Shown here one piece after another: positions 25,301 to 33,959 of a stretch of DNA of 64,000 nucleotides (positions within the stretch are counted from its first letter, which is position 1; each line of letters starts with the position of its first letter). Made by a program: the position numbers and the translations under genes. The stretch is taken from assembly GCA_963693315.1 (NCBI GenBank), contig OY856188.1, positions 248,174,656 to 248,238,655 on the forward strand, written 5' to 3'. Source of the stretch: Diogma glabrata. Lineage: Eukaryota; Arthropoda; Insecta; Diptera; Cylindrotomidae. The notes under the pieces were generated by a model that was not told where the DNA came from, did not search any database, and worked only from the letters and a program-made list of their open reading frames with translations.

Positions 25301-25926
25301 TAATTGCCCGTAGGTATTGATGTTACAGTTTTATGATGTTTTTGAGTTTTAGGAATTAAACGTCGAAAATGTCCGCTGTCTATCGGTCCATCGAAAAGCA
25401 AGAATACCTTCGTTTTCTGTTTATCTATTTCTACATTTCCTGTTAAACCAAAATCATAACAGATAAACTTATTTTGGTCGTCTATGTCTCGTTGTACAAT
25501 TTGTCCAGCAAAATTGTAAATTTCAGCGATCGAACATAATTCAGAAAAAGTTCCGTAAATTCCATCTTGCAACATATATTCGAAGTATGCATTTTTGATC
25601 GTATTATTCATATTTTCATTTTCACCATATTTAGATAAAGATTCTATTTTATTTTGCAGATTGAATATAATATTGTCCTTGAATCTTTCCCAATCTGATT
25701 GAAAACCAGATGAGTTTCGAGACAAAATATAATTCACAGCTTCTAGTCGTAATTTCTTTTCGTTCGGAATCTTATTTAATTTTTCGTTATTATTGTTTAC
25801 AAAATCGGCTAATGATAGGAATAAACAGTTTCCATCGGCTGCATTTTCTTTTATGTCAAATAGTAGACAAATATTTTCCGTGTTTTTTTCGTATCCAGGA
25901 ATACGTATTTCTAGTTTATTTTCCAT
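22390..25926 (-). CDS. R2-like non-LTR retrotransposon ORF with N-terminal OTU protease
   Basis: This is an uninterrupted 1178-codon ORF, antisense to the surrounding retroelement. Residues about 28-195 look like an OTU cysteine protease: AADGNCLFLSLADF puts the nucleophile at Cys34, GTFSELCSIAE lies at 125-135, and the candidate histidine is His186 in DSGHFRRLIP. A C2H2 finger follows (C247, C250, H263, H267). The reverse transcriptase spans roughly 460-780, with SPGSDRI, NWRPITI, FLDVSKAFDRV, VPQGGPLSPILFN and the catalytic FADD at about 704-707. A CX2CX8HX4C knuckle lies near 1002-1019. The restriction-like endonuclease motif (SDIVEF, then IIDPT twelve residues on) is near 1070-1090. The order finger, RT, knuckle, endonuclease is that of the R2 group, while the OTU domain is an addition. 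The 3' UTR is short and no poly(A) or target duplication is obvious. The product would be a self-copying reverse transcriptase. It looks intact. Confidence 0.9.
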   Translation of the reverse strand: MENKLEIRIPGYEKNTENICLLFDIKENAADGNCLFLSLADFVNNNNEKLNKIPNEKKLRLEAVNYILSRNSSGFQSDWERFKDNIIFNLQNKIESLSKYGENENMNNTIKNAYFEYMLQDGIYGTFSELCSIAEIYNFAGQIVQRDIDDQNKFICYDFGLTGNVEIDKQKTKVFLLFDGPIDSGHFRRLIPKTQKHHKTVTSIPTGNYVRNINKKQARKSIISISKVITNMQSTVEKQLEEKSFACDVCKQGFATLKGMKIHRNRHAREANDSTADKITSRLTRKSANTKNVDNIRTEQSELEPECKKWEKIFEAHENEGYFDEIKFDSDIDSYLKFLFEANEKLPGPKHQAIKFYRLRQQKKRTLTATQQLRSSNPQRSDAKSKQRRRDQYKYDLTQYWYYNQRKKAVREVLSDGTSNQCKIKMDILETHFKKIFEKKNNRILESYQSNGYKENIIVTEEDVRKQLKRISMDTSPGSDRILMKTLRQMNISKSISCITNSMLSSSFVPKRFREGKLILIDKGDDVNEVTNWRPITIYSVVRRNIEKLLDEKLRRQIQINYNQRGFVTGMPGCHINSKLINACLHKAKRLNQDCVITFLDVSKAFDRVGHLHISEALKAQGISSNLHDLIMNLLTKNEVSIQTNEGNSKPINVQCGVPQGGPLSPILFNIAIDFIYKEICDPQFANANGYQLSNEYDALCLTVFADDQAVSTNSKEGATRSIDLVQDLFRNIGLEINPKKSQTIVIVKGRIVEDKIILSDGNEIMSIKADEKIKYLGCSFSSELIFDHSTIEKLNQNLNKLSTSPLLKPDQKLNIVNQYIFPTLIYPLQTAPINKIPSYVTDGLDIMIRRTIKEIIGLPIRTNDNLFYSPRKLRGLGILRSSWEVHLQHFAIAKKLSNIDDGLFHEVYDCSTEMSNCIESLGVEGDSTKALRQALRQKSYENWCNLKYQGSGAIHFQTYTPSNDFIYNKNTLSSSEWVATIKLNSNYANLNGVPGNVSPSALCRKCNREIESIAHVTGSCQSNTQLITARHHKIKNQLANLLEEKGLICFIEVYVIDSEGRSRFSDIVEFDTKLKKAYIIDPTICYEINDPEQDMKIANEKCSIYEGCIPFYKGKYKNMYNFSDWTVRGLWFGSRGTFGNSVLQFFEHFGLNKSKLKSITEEILSATIYIIHNHIYN

Positions 25927-26140
25927 TGTATATGATCAATGTAACGCTTATGTTTCATTCATTGTGTTTTCCATGATTTTAATTGGAGAAAACTGGTTTT
26001 TTATTTATTTATTTTCAAGAGCAAAAATTTTTCACGTCTAACTCAAACGCCTACTTTATCGAAATTTAAAATAAAAATAATTAAAAATCGAACAATGTCA
26101 AGTTTTTTTTCTCTCTTCTCTTCAATTACTTAGTTAAGAC

Positions 26141-28083
26141 ATGTTGTCAGTCATCTTGATACTGACTGTGGCAGTCACAAAAATGAACGGTGAAGAAACT
26201 CTTGCCTATGCAGTCACACAATTGAAGCAACATGGAATTCTTTTCGAAAGTTTGGGATCCGTTATTTTCTACTCAAACGAGTGGGAGGTATTTACATCAA
26301 TAAAATTATCCGAATATAAAGATGAAATAAATTTTATAGAATATAGTGGTAAGGAAATTAATACTTTATGCGAAAGATTAAATAATGTCACATCACGAAA
26401 TCAATCAAATTGTAACAACATAGCCCACGATTTAAATACCTACGCGCACGAAATAAAAGAACGAAACTCAGAAATTTCACATTTGTTCAGTTCAGGACGA
26501 TTTAAAAGGAGTTGGTTTGACGCGATCGGTAGAATTTCTAAGACAGCTTTTGGAACTATGGATGTAGATGATGCTCAAGATATATACACGAAATTGAATA
26601 TGCTTGAAAAAGATGACAATACAACTTTTCAATTACTCAAAGAACAAATTACAGTCGTTAAATCTAATTATAATTTACTGAAAAAACCGGTTCTCGAAAA
26701 TAGAAATGAAATTTTAGCATTGAAAGTTAAAGTATTGGAAATAGAGAGTACAATAAACAACATTGGCACCCAGTATCAATCGGCACTTACTGAAGACAAG
26801 GTAAGGATTCAAATTAACGAAATATCAACCTACATTCTTTTAAAATTAGTTCAGATTCAGAGAGATCAAAACACCGCACTGTCAATAATTCAATCGCTTA
26901 GGAGTCACCAACTCCATCCTTTGGTTATAAAAATTAAAGAACTATCATTACTACTATCTAAAATCACTAGAGAATATAAAATCAACAAAGATTTTCTTGA
27001 CATGCATCATCTTGAGCAAATTATTAAAATTGACTATTTCGAATATATAGACAAAATTTTAATAAAGATAACAATTCCATTACCGTAAAATATAAACTAT
27101 AACTTGTTTAAAGTATATCTATTACCAATATATTTATCAAACAACGTTCATAGTTTTTTGGAAGTAAACGGTGACTATCTAGCCAGTACTGATTATAAAA
27201 ATAATTTTATAATACTAAGTCAATCTGACTTCACTCAATGCCAAAATATTATAAAGGATTTTAAATCAACAATTAAGTTATGTCAGCAAAATACTCCAAA
27301 AATTTTAAGTACAAACGGAAACTGTTTACTAGAACTGTTTCACAACCCATTGAAAGAACCAACGTCCTGTATAAATAAGCCTTTCCGTTTTAAAAACGAC
27401 ATCTTTGTTCAAATGACACAAAAAAATTCTTGGTTATATATGTTAGAAAATAACATAACGCTCTTTATAACATGTCAAAACAATAAGAAAGCAATAGTTT
27501 TAAGGCACCAAGGGATAATAACTTTTAGCAACAATTGCGAAATCGAAACATTAAATCTCTTACTACCAGTAAAAGGGGGAAGGGAGGAAACTATAATTGT
27601 TTCCCAACCAGAATATCACGCAGTTGAATATCCAAACTGGAACGTTTCAGCCAGTTTTGAATTCAAAAATACTGGAAGAAAAAGTTTAATGATTCCAAAT
27701 AAAGATGTGTTCAATTCAGAAATCTCTCTAAACAATCCTGCGCTAGATAATTTGCAGCGGCATTTAAATTTGACAGAACATGAAAGAATTCTTTCGCAAC
27801 ATTCCAAAAAAATTACCTTTAATGAAACCATTACATACTCCACAATAGCTTTAGTATTTTTTTAATAATATTGGGAATAACGTGCAATTTCTATTTAGTA
27901 AAACGTATAAAAAAAAGTTTTGAAATTGCAAGACGAATCCGTCGTTCTAGCAACATAGTCCTAAGCACCTATAAACCAAAAACTCCTGCTCCAAATCCTA
28001 GAACCAAGCACATTGAAATTGTTGACGATGAAGAAGAAACTAAACAACAAAAGTACTCTGAATCACCCTTTAATTTAGTTTAA
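26141..28083 (+). pseudogene. env: Errantivirus envelope gene, broken (baculovirus F-like)
   Basis: The frame 26141-27088 starts with a hydrophobic signal-like segment (residues 1-17). It contains a basic cleavage-type motif at about residues 120-123, followed by the aromatic/Gly-rich fusion-peptide-like segment and then long coiled-coil-like helices, as in insect errantivirus Env and baculovirus F proteins. A single in-frame TAA at 27086-27088 interrupts it. The same phase continues to 27865 with a cysteine-bearing ectodomain. A frameshift at a T-run near 27856-27863, in the membrane-anchor region, puts the basic and acidic cytoplasmic tail (27871-28083) in another phase. It follows integrase and the antisense LINE, and in intact relatives it is expressed from a spliced RNA. 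With one stop and one frameshift it should not yield a functional envelope. Confidence 0.85.
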
Positions 28084-28258
28084 GGCCAGATAATAAATAA
28101 AATAAAAAAAAATTTATTTGGAATAAAAATAATTTAATAATAAAAGATATGTAAAATTTAAATTGTTACTTTATTGCCAGATAATAAATAAAATTAAAAA
28201 ATTTTTATTTGGAATAAAAATAATTAAATAATAATAGATATGTAAAATTTAATTTTTT
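28083..28258 (+). repeat. Tandem duplication of ~90 bp after env
   Basis: GGCCAGATAATAAATAAAAT... through GATATGTAAAATTTAA occurs twice in a row (28083-28172 and 28174-28258) with a few changes. The rest of 28259-28930 is AT-rich 3' UTR with no gene. Confidence 0.75.
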
Positions 28259-28932
28259 TCAAGCAGCCTTTATAGCAAAATTCTTTGGCTATTTTAAAAT
28301 AGAATAGGGAAAATTAAAATGTCATTGAATAAAATGTTATAGAAGTTATGAAACGTCCGTTTCGATTTTCTGTTTAGTTGTTACATTTGCTTTTAATTCA
28401 GATTATGTTTGTCTTGTCTTTAGCTATCGCTTACTGCTCCACAATTGCAGAATTTAGCTGATGTTTTTTTTTGTTTATGTTAAATTCATTTTTTTTAAAC
28501 GGTATCAATTTATGAATAGTTTATATCATTAATGTAAAATAAATAAATATATATATAAATTTTTATTTAAAATATACAATGGTTGAAACGCAAAAAAAAA
28601 AAAAAAATTTAACTAAGTAACAAGTAAAACTTAATTACAGATAAATCAAGTATTATTAATATAATTATTACAAAGAAAAACAATAATTAACAATCAAATT
28701 GCTTACTCTTGCTTAATTTTACTTCCAATAATGATGTCAATTCAAATGAAAAAATATGTAAACTATGTAAGATTTTTATGTTTAATTAATATTTCTTTTT
28801 AGTTTATATCTCATTACATTTTATTTTATAAAACATTAAAATAAAATCATTTTAGAAAAAAAAAATGTTTAGTAGAAGAACAATTTGATTTTTCACAAAT
28901 TATTTTAACTAGCAAAAAATCAAATTATTATA

Positions 28933-28942
28933 GAGGGGAAGG
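28933..28942 (+). promoter_or_regulatory. Polypurine tract
   Basis: GAGGGGAAGG lies directly before the 3' LTR start (28943), the expected plus-strand primer site. Confidence 0.8.
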
Positions 28943-29515
28943 TGTAGTGTCCCACATAACAACCAACAAAACACAAAGTCGTAAAGTAACATTTAATTTA
29001 TTTTTTGTCAACTCAATAAACTCCTATTTCAAAAGTAACATTTAATTCATTTTTTGTAAACTCATTAAATTCATATTTCAAATTTAAATTAATAAAACAA
29101 AATTAATTATTTCAAAATAAGTAAATTTCTTTAAAAAAATAACTAATCATCAAATAAATCATTTTACAAAAATATGCAAATTAAGGCAAAAAACATAAAA
29201 CTTAAAATAATTTGTTAATTTTAAGTTTGAACGATTACAGTTGGTTTTAAGCTTTACAATCAGTTAGTTCTTTTCATACAACCAGTTAGTTATTTTCATA
29301 CAATCAGTTCTTATTCATAAATATAACAAGTCGAGCAAAGTAACCAAGTAACATAGTAACCAACCATTAACCAAAAGAAACCAGTGTATAAGTTTATAAA
29401 TGTATTTTATAAAAAAATAATAATAATTAAATTTTAGTGTGTGAAAAATTACAAACAAATTTTTTGTATTAAAACAATTTAAAATCGTTTTTAAAAGTAT
29501 TTGTGTATTAATAAA
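28943..29515 (+). repeat. 3' LTR of errantivirus-like element, 3'-truncated
   Basis: It matches the 5' LTR from TGTAGTGTCC through TGTATTAATAAA with about five substitutions and one 4-bp deletion. It then stops, and unrelated sequence begins at about 29516. The missing piece corresponds to roughly the last 48 bases of the 5' LTR. Confidence 0.85.
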
Positions 29516-29800
29516 TGACGAGATATATATCTTCGTTTCATCATATGCTTAAGCAATTCGGGTATACTCCTCAAAATTTTTGGTGCCAATATGCGAGGTT
29601 CACCCAACCAACCCACACCACTAGTTAAATCTTTGGCTCAAATTTTATATCTTGCGGATTATTGGGTATGCTGTTTTTATGAGCGCAGAAAAATTGGAAA
29701 TAATTCAATCAATCGTTAAAGTTGGTATACTTTTATTATTTATTTCATTATAATCCAAGCTCATAAAATTTATTATTTACTACAAAAAATCGTGATATCA
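29516..29800. other. Unidentified sequence between LTR and palindrome
   Basis: No frame or repeat is recognised. It may belong to the element that truncated the LTR. Confidence 0.3.
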
Positions 29801-30708
29801 GTAACAAAAAACATCAAAAATGTAAATATTAATTCGTGAAAAAGGTGCAGTTTAAAGTTTAATACTCAAAACTATCTGTTCAGTACAAAAAGAAGTGATA
29901 TCCTGTGTCAAGTAGAAACGAGTGTAAAACAAAACATTTCCAAATAATTAGATGTTCTACATGTTTGAAATACTTACTTTGTCACTCGGATTAGAGATTA
30001 GAATTAGAAACAACTTCAACTAACTAGGTATTAAAATAAAAGTTTCTAGTAAAAATAAAAGCACAAAATAATATTTATTTATTTATTTATATTCGAATGC
30101 AAATGTGGAATGCGATATTTATACGATCGACTGAATCGAGAGAAGTGCAAAACCATCACAAAACCTCAGTGACAGTTAAGACTTTTATTTAATGTGAAAT
30201 ATTATATACAAAATGAAAATTCTATAAAAGAAATGCAAGCTAATTTATTAGTTAGTATTTTATATTGCAGACCCTAGTTTGTAGATTAAGAACATGTTAT
30301 TTGAACAGAATTTCATTAAAGTTATAATCTGTTAGTCCTGAGGTTTCGTGATGGTTCTGCACTTCTCTCGATTCAGTCAATCGTATAAATATCGCATTCC
30401 ACATTTGCATACGAATATAAATAAATAAATAAATATTATTTTGTACTTTTATTTTTACTAGAAACTTTTGTTTTAATACCTAGTTAGTTGAAGTTGTTTC
30501 TAATTCTAATCTCTAATCCGAGTGACAAAGTAAGTATTTCAAACATGTAGAACATCTAATTATTTGGAAATGTTTTGTTTTACACTCGTTTCTACTTGAC
30601 ACAGGATATCACTTCTTTTTGTACTGAACAGATAGTTTTGAGTATTAAACTTTAAACTGCACCTTTTTCACGAATTAAAATTTACATTTTTGATGTTTTT
30701 TTGTATTA
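29801..30708. repeat. Palindrome with ~370-bp arms
   Basis: Left arm 29801-30170 and right arm 30337-30708 are inverted copies that are nearly identical by eye (for example AACATTTCCAAATAATTAGA against its complement, and CACTTCTCTCGATTCAGTCA). The spacer is about 166 bases. The outer ends read GTAACAAAAAACATCAAAAA and its near-complement. No coding frame is present. It could be a foldback-type non-autonomous element or an inverted duplication of the end of a larger repeat. Confidence 0.85.
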
Positions 30709-30719
30709 CTCAAACCTCT

Positions 30720-31395
30720 TAGAAATGAAACTTCACCTTCAGTAAATGCATTCTTGAGGAATGAAGTTTTCCTGGCATATGTTGTTGCAGAGAGCCTCCA
30801 CAGTGACAATGTTAAACAACTTTTGAGCTACAGCTACGTTTCAACATCTTTTATCGAAATTCAATATCCAACATATAAATAGTGGAGTTTACAGTCCTCA
30901 AAGCAAGGCTTCTGAACGGGTGAACAGATCAATACTATCAGTGATCAGATCATTAAAAATTTACACAACACCTGGGATTCTCATTTGGAAGAAATAGCTT
31001 ATGCACTACATTCAACAGTACATACCACAACTCATCATTTTCGTATTACGTGCTGTTCGGTCAACATCCTATATCAGATGGCAAGATACATGATCCAATT
31101 TTACGAACTCTGCACAGTCTCGGTGAGCCAATCGACATAGAACTTGATCATGCAAACCAATTGGCGATAGTCAGAAAACGCATTAAGCAATACATGGACA
31201 CAGCATTCCATAAACCTCAACAATACTACAACTTCCGGATGCGACCTCGTACGTTTCAGCCACAACATTGAGTCTTGGTACGGCAACATCTCTTTAGTGA
31301 TGCTGCAAATAAAAATTCGGCCAAGCTGGTTTCAAAATTCTTTTCAGTCATTATAGAATGCAGAGGTTAGTAGTATGTTATGTGTTGTACAAGTG
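30720..31395 (+). pseudogene. Ty3/Gypsy integrase relic
   Basis: Shifting plus-strand frames give YSPQSKASERVNRSILSVIR and SLKIYT, the integrase core end with the catalytic-Glu region. WDSHLEEIAYALHSTVHTTT and MLFGQHPISDG follow near 31050, then a C-terminal stretch to QRQH-like LVRQHLFSDAANKNSAKLVS near 31275-31330. The order matches Gypsy-type integrases with NAKFSAKL-like tails. At least two frameshifts and a stop at 31269 break it. There is no RT nearby, so only a 3' fragment survives next to the palindrome. Confidence 0.75.
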
Positions 31396-31482
31396 TACAA
31401 ACTTCGATGGTAAGTCCATTGGGACCTACCATGCCAAGCATATAAAACTATAATCGTCTAGTATAGCTTTCATGTTAATTTT

Positions 31483-32945
31483 TTAGGGTTCCGTTTTTTA
31501 TACGGAACACTATTGGTGAGAGTAAAACATGTTTTTCACATTATATCGATTATCTCGTAAACTATACATATGAAAGGGCTTCATTTCAGTATTCCATAAA
31601 AATTTATTTTGGAATTTTACACCTCATCATTTTTTGTATAATTTTGAATAATGATGTTTTTTTAGCGTTTTCTTACCGTCGATTAATAAACAATATAAAA
31701 AAGTGTCATATTTCCATACTTAGATTTATTAAGGGGGTGGAAATGAGGAGCGGTAAAAAAACTATTTAAAATGTGGTCAAGTGGGGTGTTATTTGAAAGA
31801 ACACTTAATTTAAAAAATAAAGCAATTATTTTTAGAATTTTGCGATGCCCAGTTTTTGAGTTATAGTAAAAAAAGTGCCAATTTAAACCGTTCCCCCCCC
31901 ATACGTTTCGACACTGATTGACAGAAAAATTTGTAAAAATTCACAGAGCTAGAAAATTTTCTAAATTTTGTACGAAAACTGTAGCGAAGTCTCCAATAAT
32001 TATATTTCTGTGTGCTTAGAGGACCGGGGTAGAGGGCGTAAAAAAAAACTTTTTTTGACCCAAGCGAGTGGGGTGTCATTTGATAGAAAACCTAATTTAA
32101 AATTCGTTGCAATTTTTTTTAGAATTTTGCGATGGCCAGTTTTTGAGTTATTGTTGAAAAAGTGCAAAATTCAGACCGTCCCCCTCTCCATACGTTTCGA
32201 CACTATATAACAGAAAAATTTGTAAAAATTTCACAGAGTTAGGAAATTTGGTAAGTTTTGTATGAAAACTACAGCACAGTTTTTGAGTTATGGATAAGAA
32301 AGGGCAAAATTCAGATCGTGCCGCCGCCTACCTTTCGACGATGACTGACTGAAAACTTTGAAAATATTCACAGAGACAGGAATATTGCTAAATTTTGAAT
32401 GAAAATCATATCGAAGGCTCAAATAATTATATTTCTGTGTGTTTATGGGATGGGTGTGGGGAGGGAAAAAAAACCATTTTTGACCCAAATGAGTGGGGTG
32501 TCATATGAAAGAGCACTTAATTTAAGAAATGTTACAATTTTTTTTAGAATTTTGCAATGCAGAGTTTTTGTGTTATTGAAAAAAAAATATTTTTAGTTTG
32601 TAGCCTTTCCACCCCCCTAAATTTCAACACTCGATTGACCGAAAAAATAATCAAATTTAATCCATTTACAAGCTGGTGTAATTGAATCTTTTTTAAGTTA
32701 CCAAAAACATCTATGGATAATATTTAAACTGAATTTACATTTTTTTTTGCCATTTTTGATCAATGTAGATTTGATTGTAATTTACTATTGACATTTACAA
32801 TTTAACATTTATTTTGTTATGTGCCTATGGTCTGAACATATAAGGACATTACAACACAACTTTTTGTCAATAATTTTTGATATTGTGTTCTTTAACATTC
32901 ATGGAACCCTTGACGAGCGAATTTTATTCGCACTTGTCTGACTTT
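31483..32945 (+). repeat. AGGGTTCCGT element with ~300-bp internal tandem repeats
   Basis: It begins with AGGGTTCCGTTTTTTATACGGAAC, which can form a hairpin, and ends near GGAACCCTTGACGAGCGAAT then TCGCACTTGTCTGAC. These signatures resemble the start and 3' end of widespread arthropod LINE-derived repeats that end in a GGAACCCT...CGAG..GACTCGCACTTG pattern. Inside are 2.5 to 3.5 repeats marked by GTGGGGTGTCAT (31775, 32070, 32495), TTTTAGAATTTTGCGATG and CATACGTTTCGACACT. It is non-coding; the short frames in it are repeat units. Confidence 0.6.
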
Positions 32946-33959
32946 TTTGTAATAGTACTCTTATTTTAAGTTCTTATTAATTTATTATCTTTTTCGTTGT
33001 TAGTTTTTCTTTCTTCCCTTTCTTAAAATAAATTTTTTGCTTATTTCTTTATTTTTGTATTATTTCTTAAATGTTTATTTTACCTTTTGGTGTAATTGCC
33101 TTTAATTTATTAGTTCTGCCCCTGCTTGATCTAATAGATCATCTATTATGCCTAAAATATTAACGTTCCAGGTAAGATGTGTGTCGCTTAAGACTTTTTT
33201 TGTCTGCGGTTGTCTGACTTTGGTTTGTATTAATTAACCCTCCCCCCCATCCACTTCCAAATTCTTTACAAAATTTTACTTTTTTTGAATATCCCTCATC
33301 GTCAACAATAGCAAATGTTGTCTCTCATGTGCCTGAAATTGAATTTTGGTCCGTGAGGGCACTGTCCAGTAAGATTAGTATTTTAATTTTTTTTGAGGGA
33401 AATTTGATGTACGTAGAATGGAAATATTTACTCACATCTGTCATCAGTTCCACATACAATTACTGGACCGTGCTCTCAAGTATGAAACTTTGGTTGATGG
33501 CCGTGGCCCGTGGGAGTCAACATTTGTTTTCCTTCATTACAGTAGATCTTACCTTATTTATATGTCTCCTCCGCTTATACCTATCACTTGACTCCTTTGT
33601 GCATATATACAAACTCTGTACTGCAGCTTTGTCTCAACTGGGGGATATTTTTGCGAGACACGACAGGTTAAACGATACCTGTACCGAACTAGTTCCAACA
33701 CCAAATTATCGAAATGTATTTTCTTTTGTAAAATGTGCAATAAAAAAACTTTGCGACGCTGATGCATAGGCTGACTTCACCACAGCTCTGGAAACATAGT
33801 ATTCTGGATATATAATGAGCTAATATCCATAAAATACTTTAATTAAAAGCTAACCAATATTATGGACTTCGTAGTTCTAATAATAAAAATATTAAAGCAG
33901 GCAGTAGTATCCCAACAAACATAAATTCTGTTGTACGAGAAAAAGTAAAAAAAATTTTA
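32946..33959. other. Intergenic with one unexplained 146-codon frame
   Basis: The plus frame 33329-33769 is the longest here and has no domain, repeat or membrane pattern I recognise. It is Ser/Leu rich and could be chance. A CAG|GTAAGA-like splice donor word occurs at 33170, but I cannot attach an exon to it. Confidence 0.3.

Larger units (their letters stand above)
20249..29515 (+). mobile_element. Errantivirus-like LTR retroelement, pol mostly deleted
   Basis: Direct LTRs begin with TGTAGTGTCCCACATAAC at 20249 and 28943. Between them lie a tRNA-type primer binding site, a gag frame, an integrase C-terminal remnant, an envelope gene and a polypurine tract, all on the plus strand: the Ty3/Gypsy errantivirus order. 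Protease, RT, RNase H and the first part of integrase are missing, lost by a deletion near 21700. An antisense R2-like LINE ORF occupies 22390-25926 between integrase and env. The two LTRs differ at only a handful of positions over ~570 bases, so the insertion is fairly young although it cannot be autonomous. The 3' LTR lacks its last ~48 bases, so a target duplication cannot be tested. Confidence 0.9.

Noticed and set aside
33329..33769. 146-codon plus frame
   Set aside because: No domain, homopolymer or membrane pattern that I recognise, and no splice or promoter context. Kept only as an unexplained frame inside an intergenic entry.
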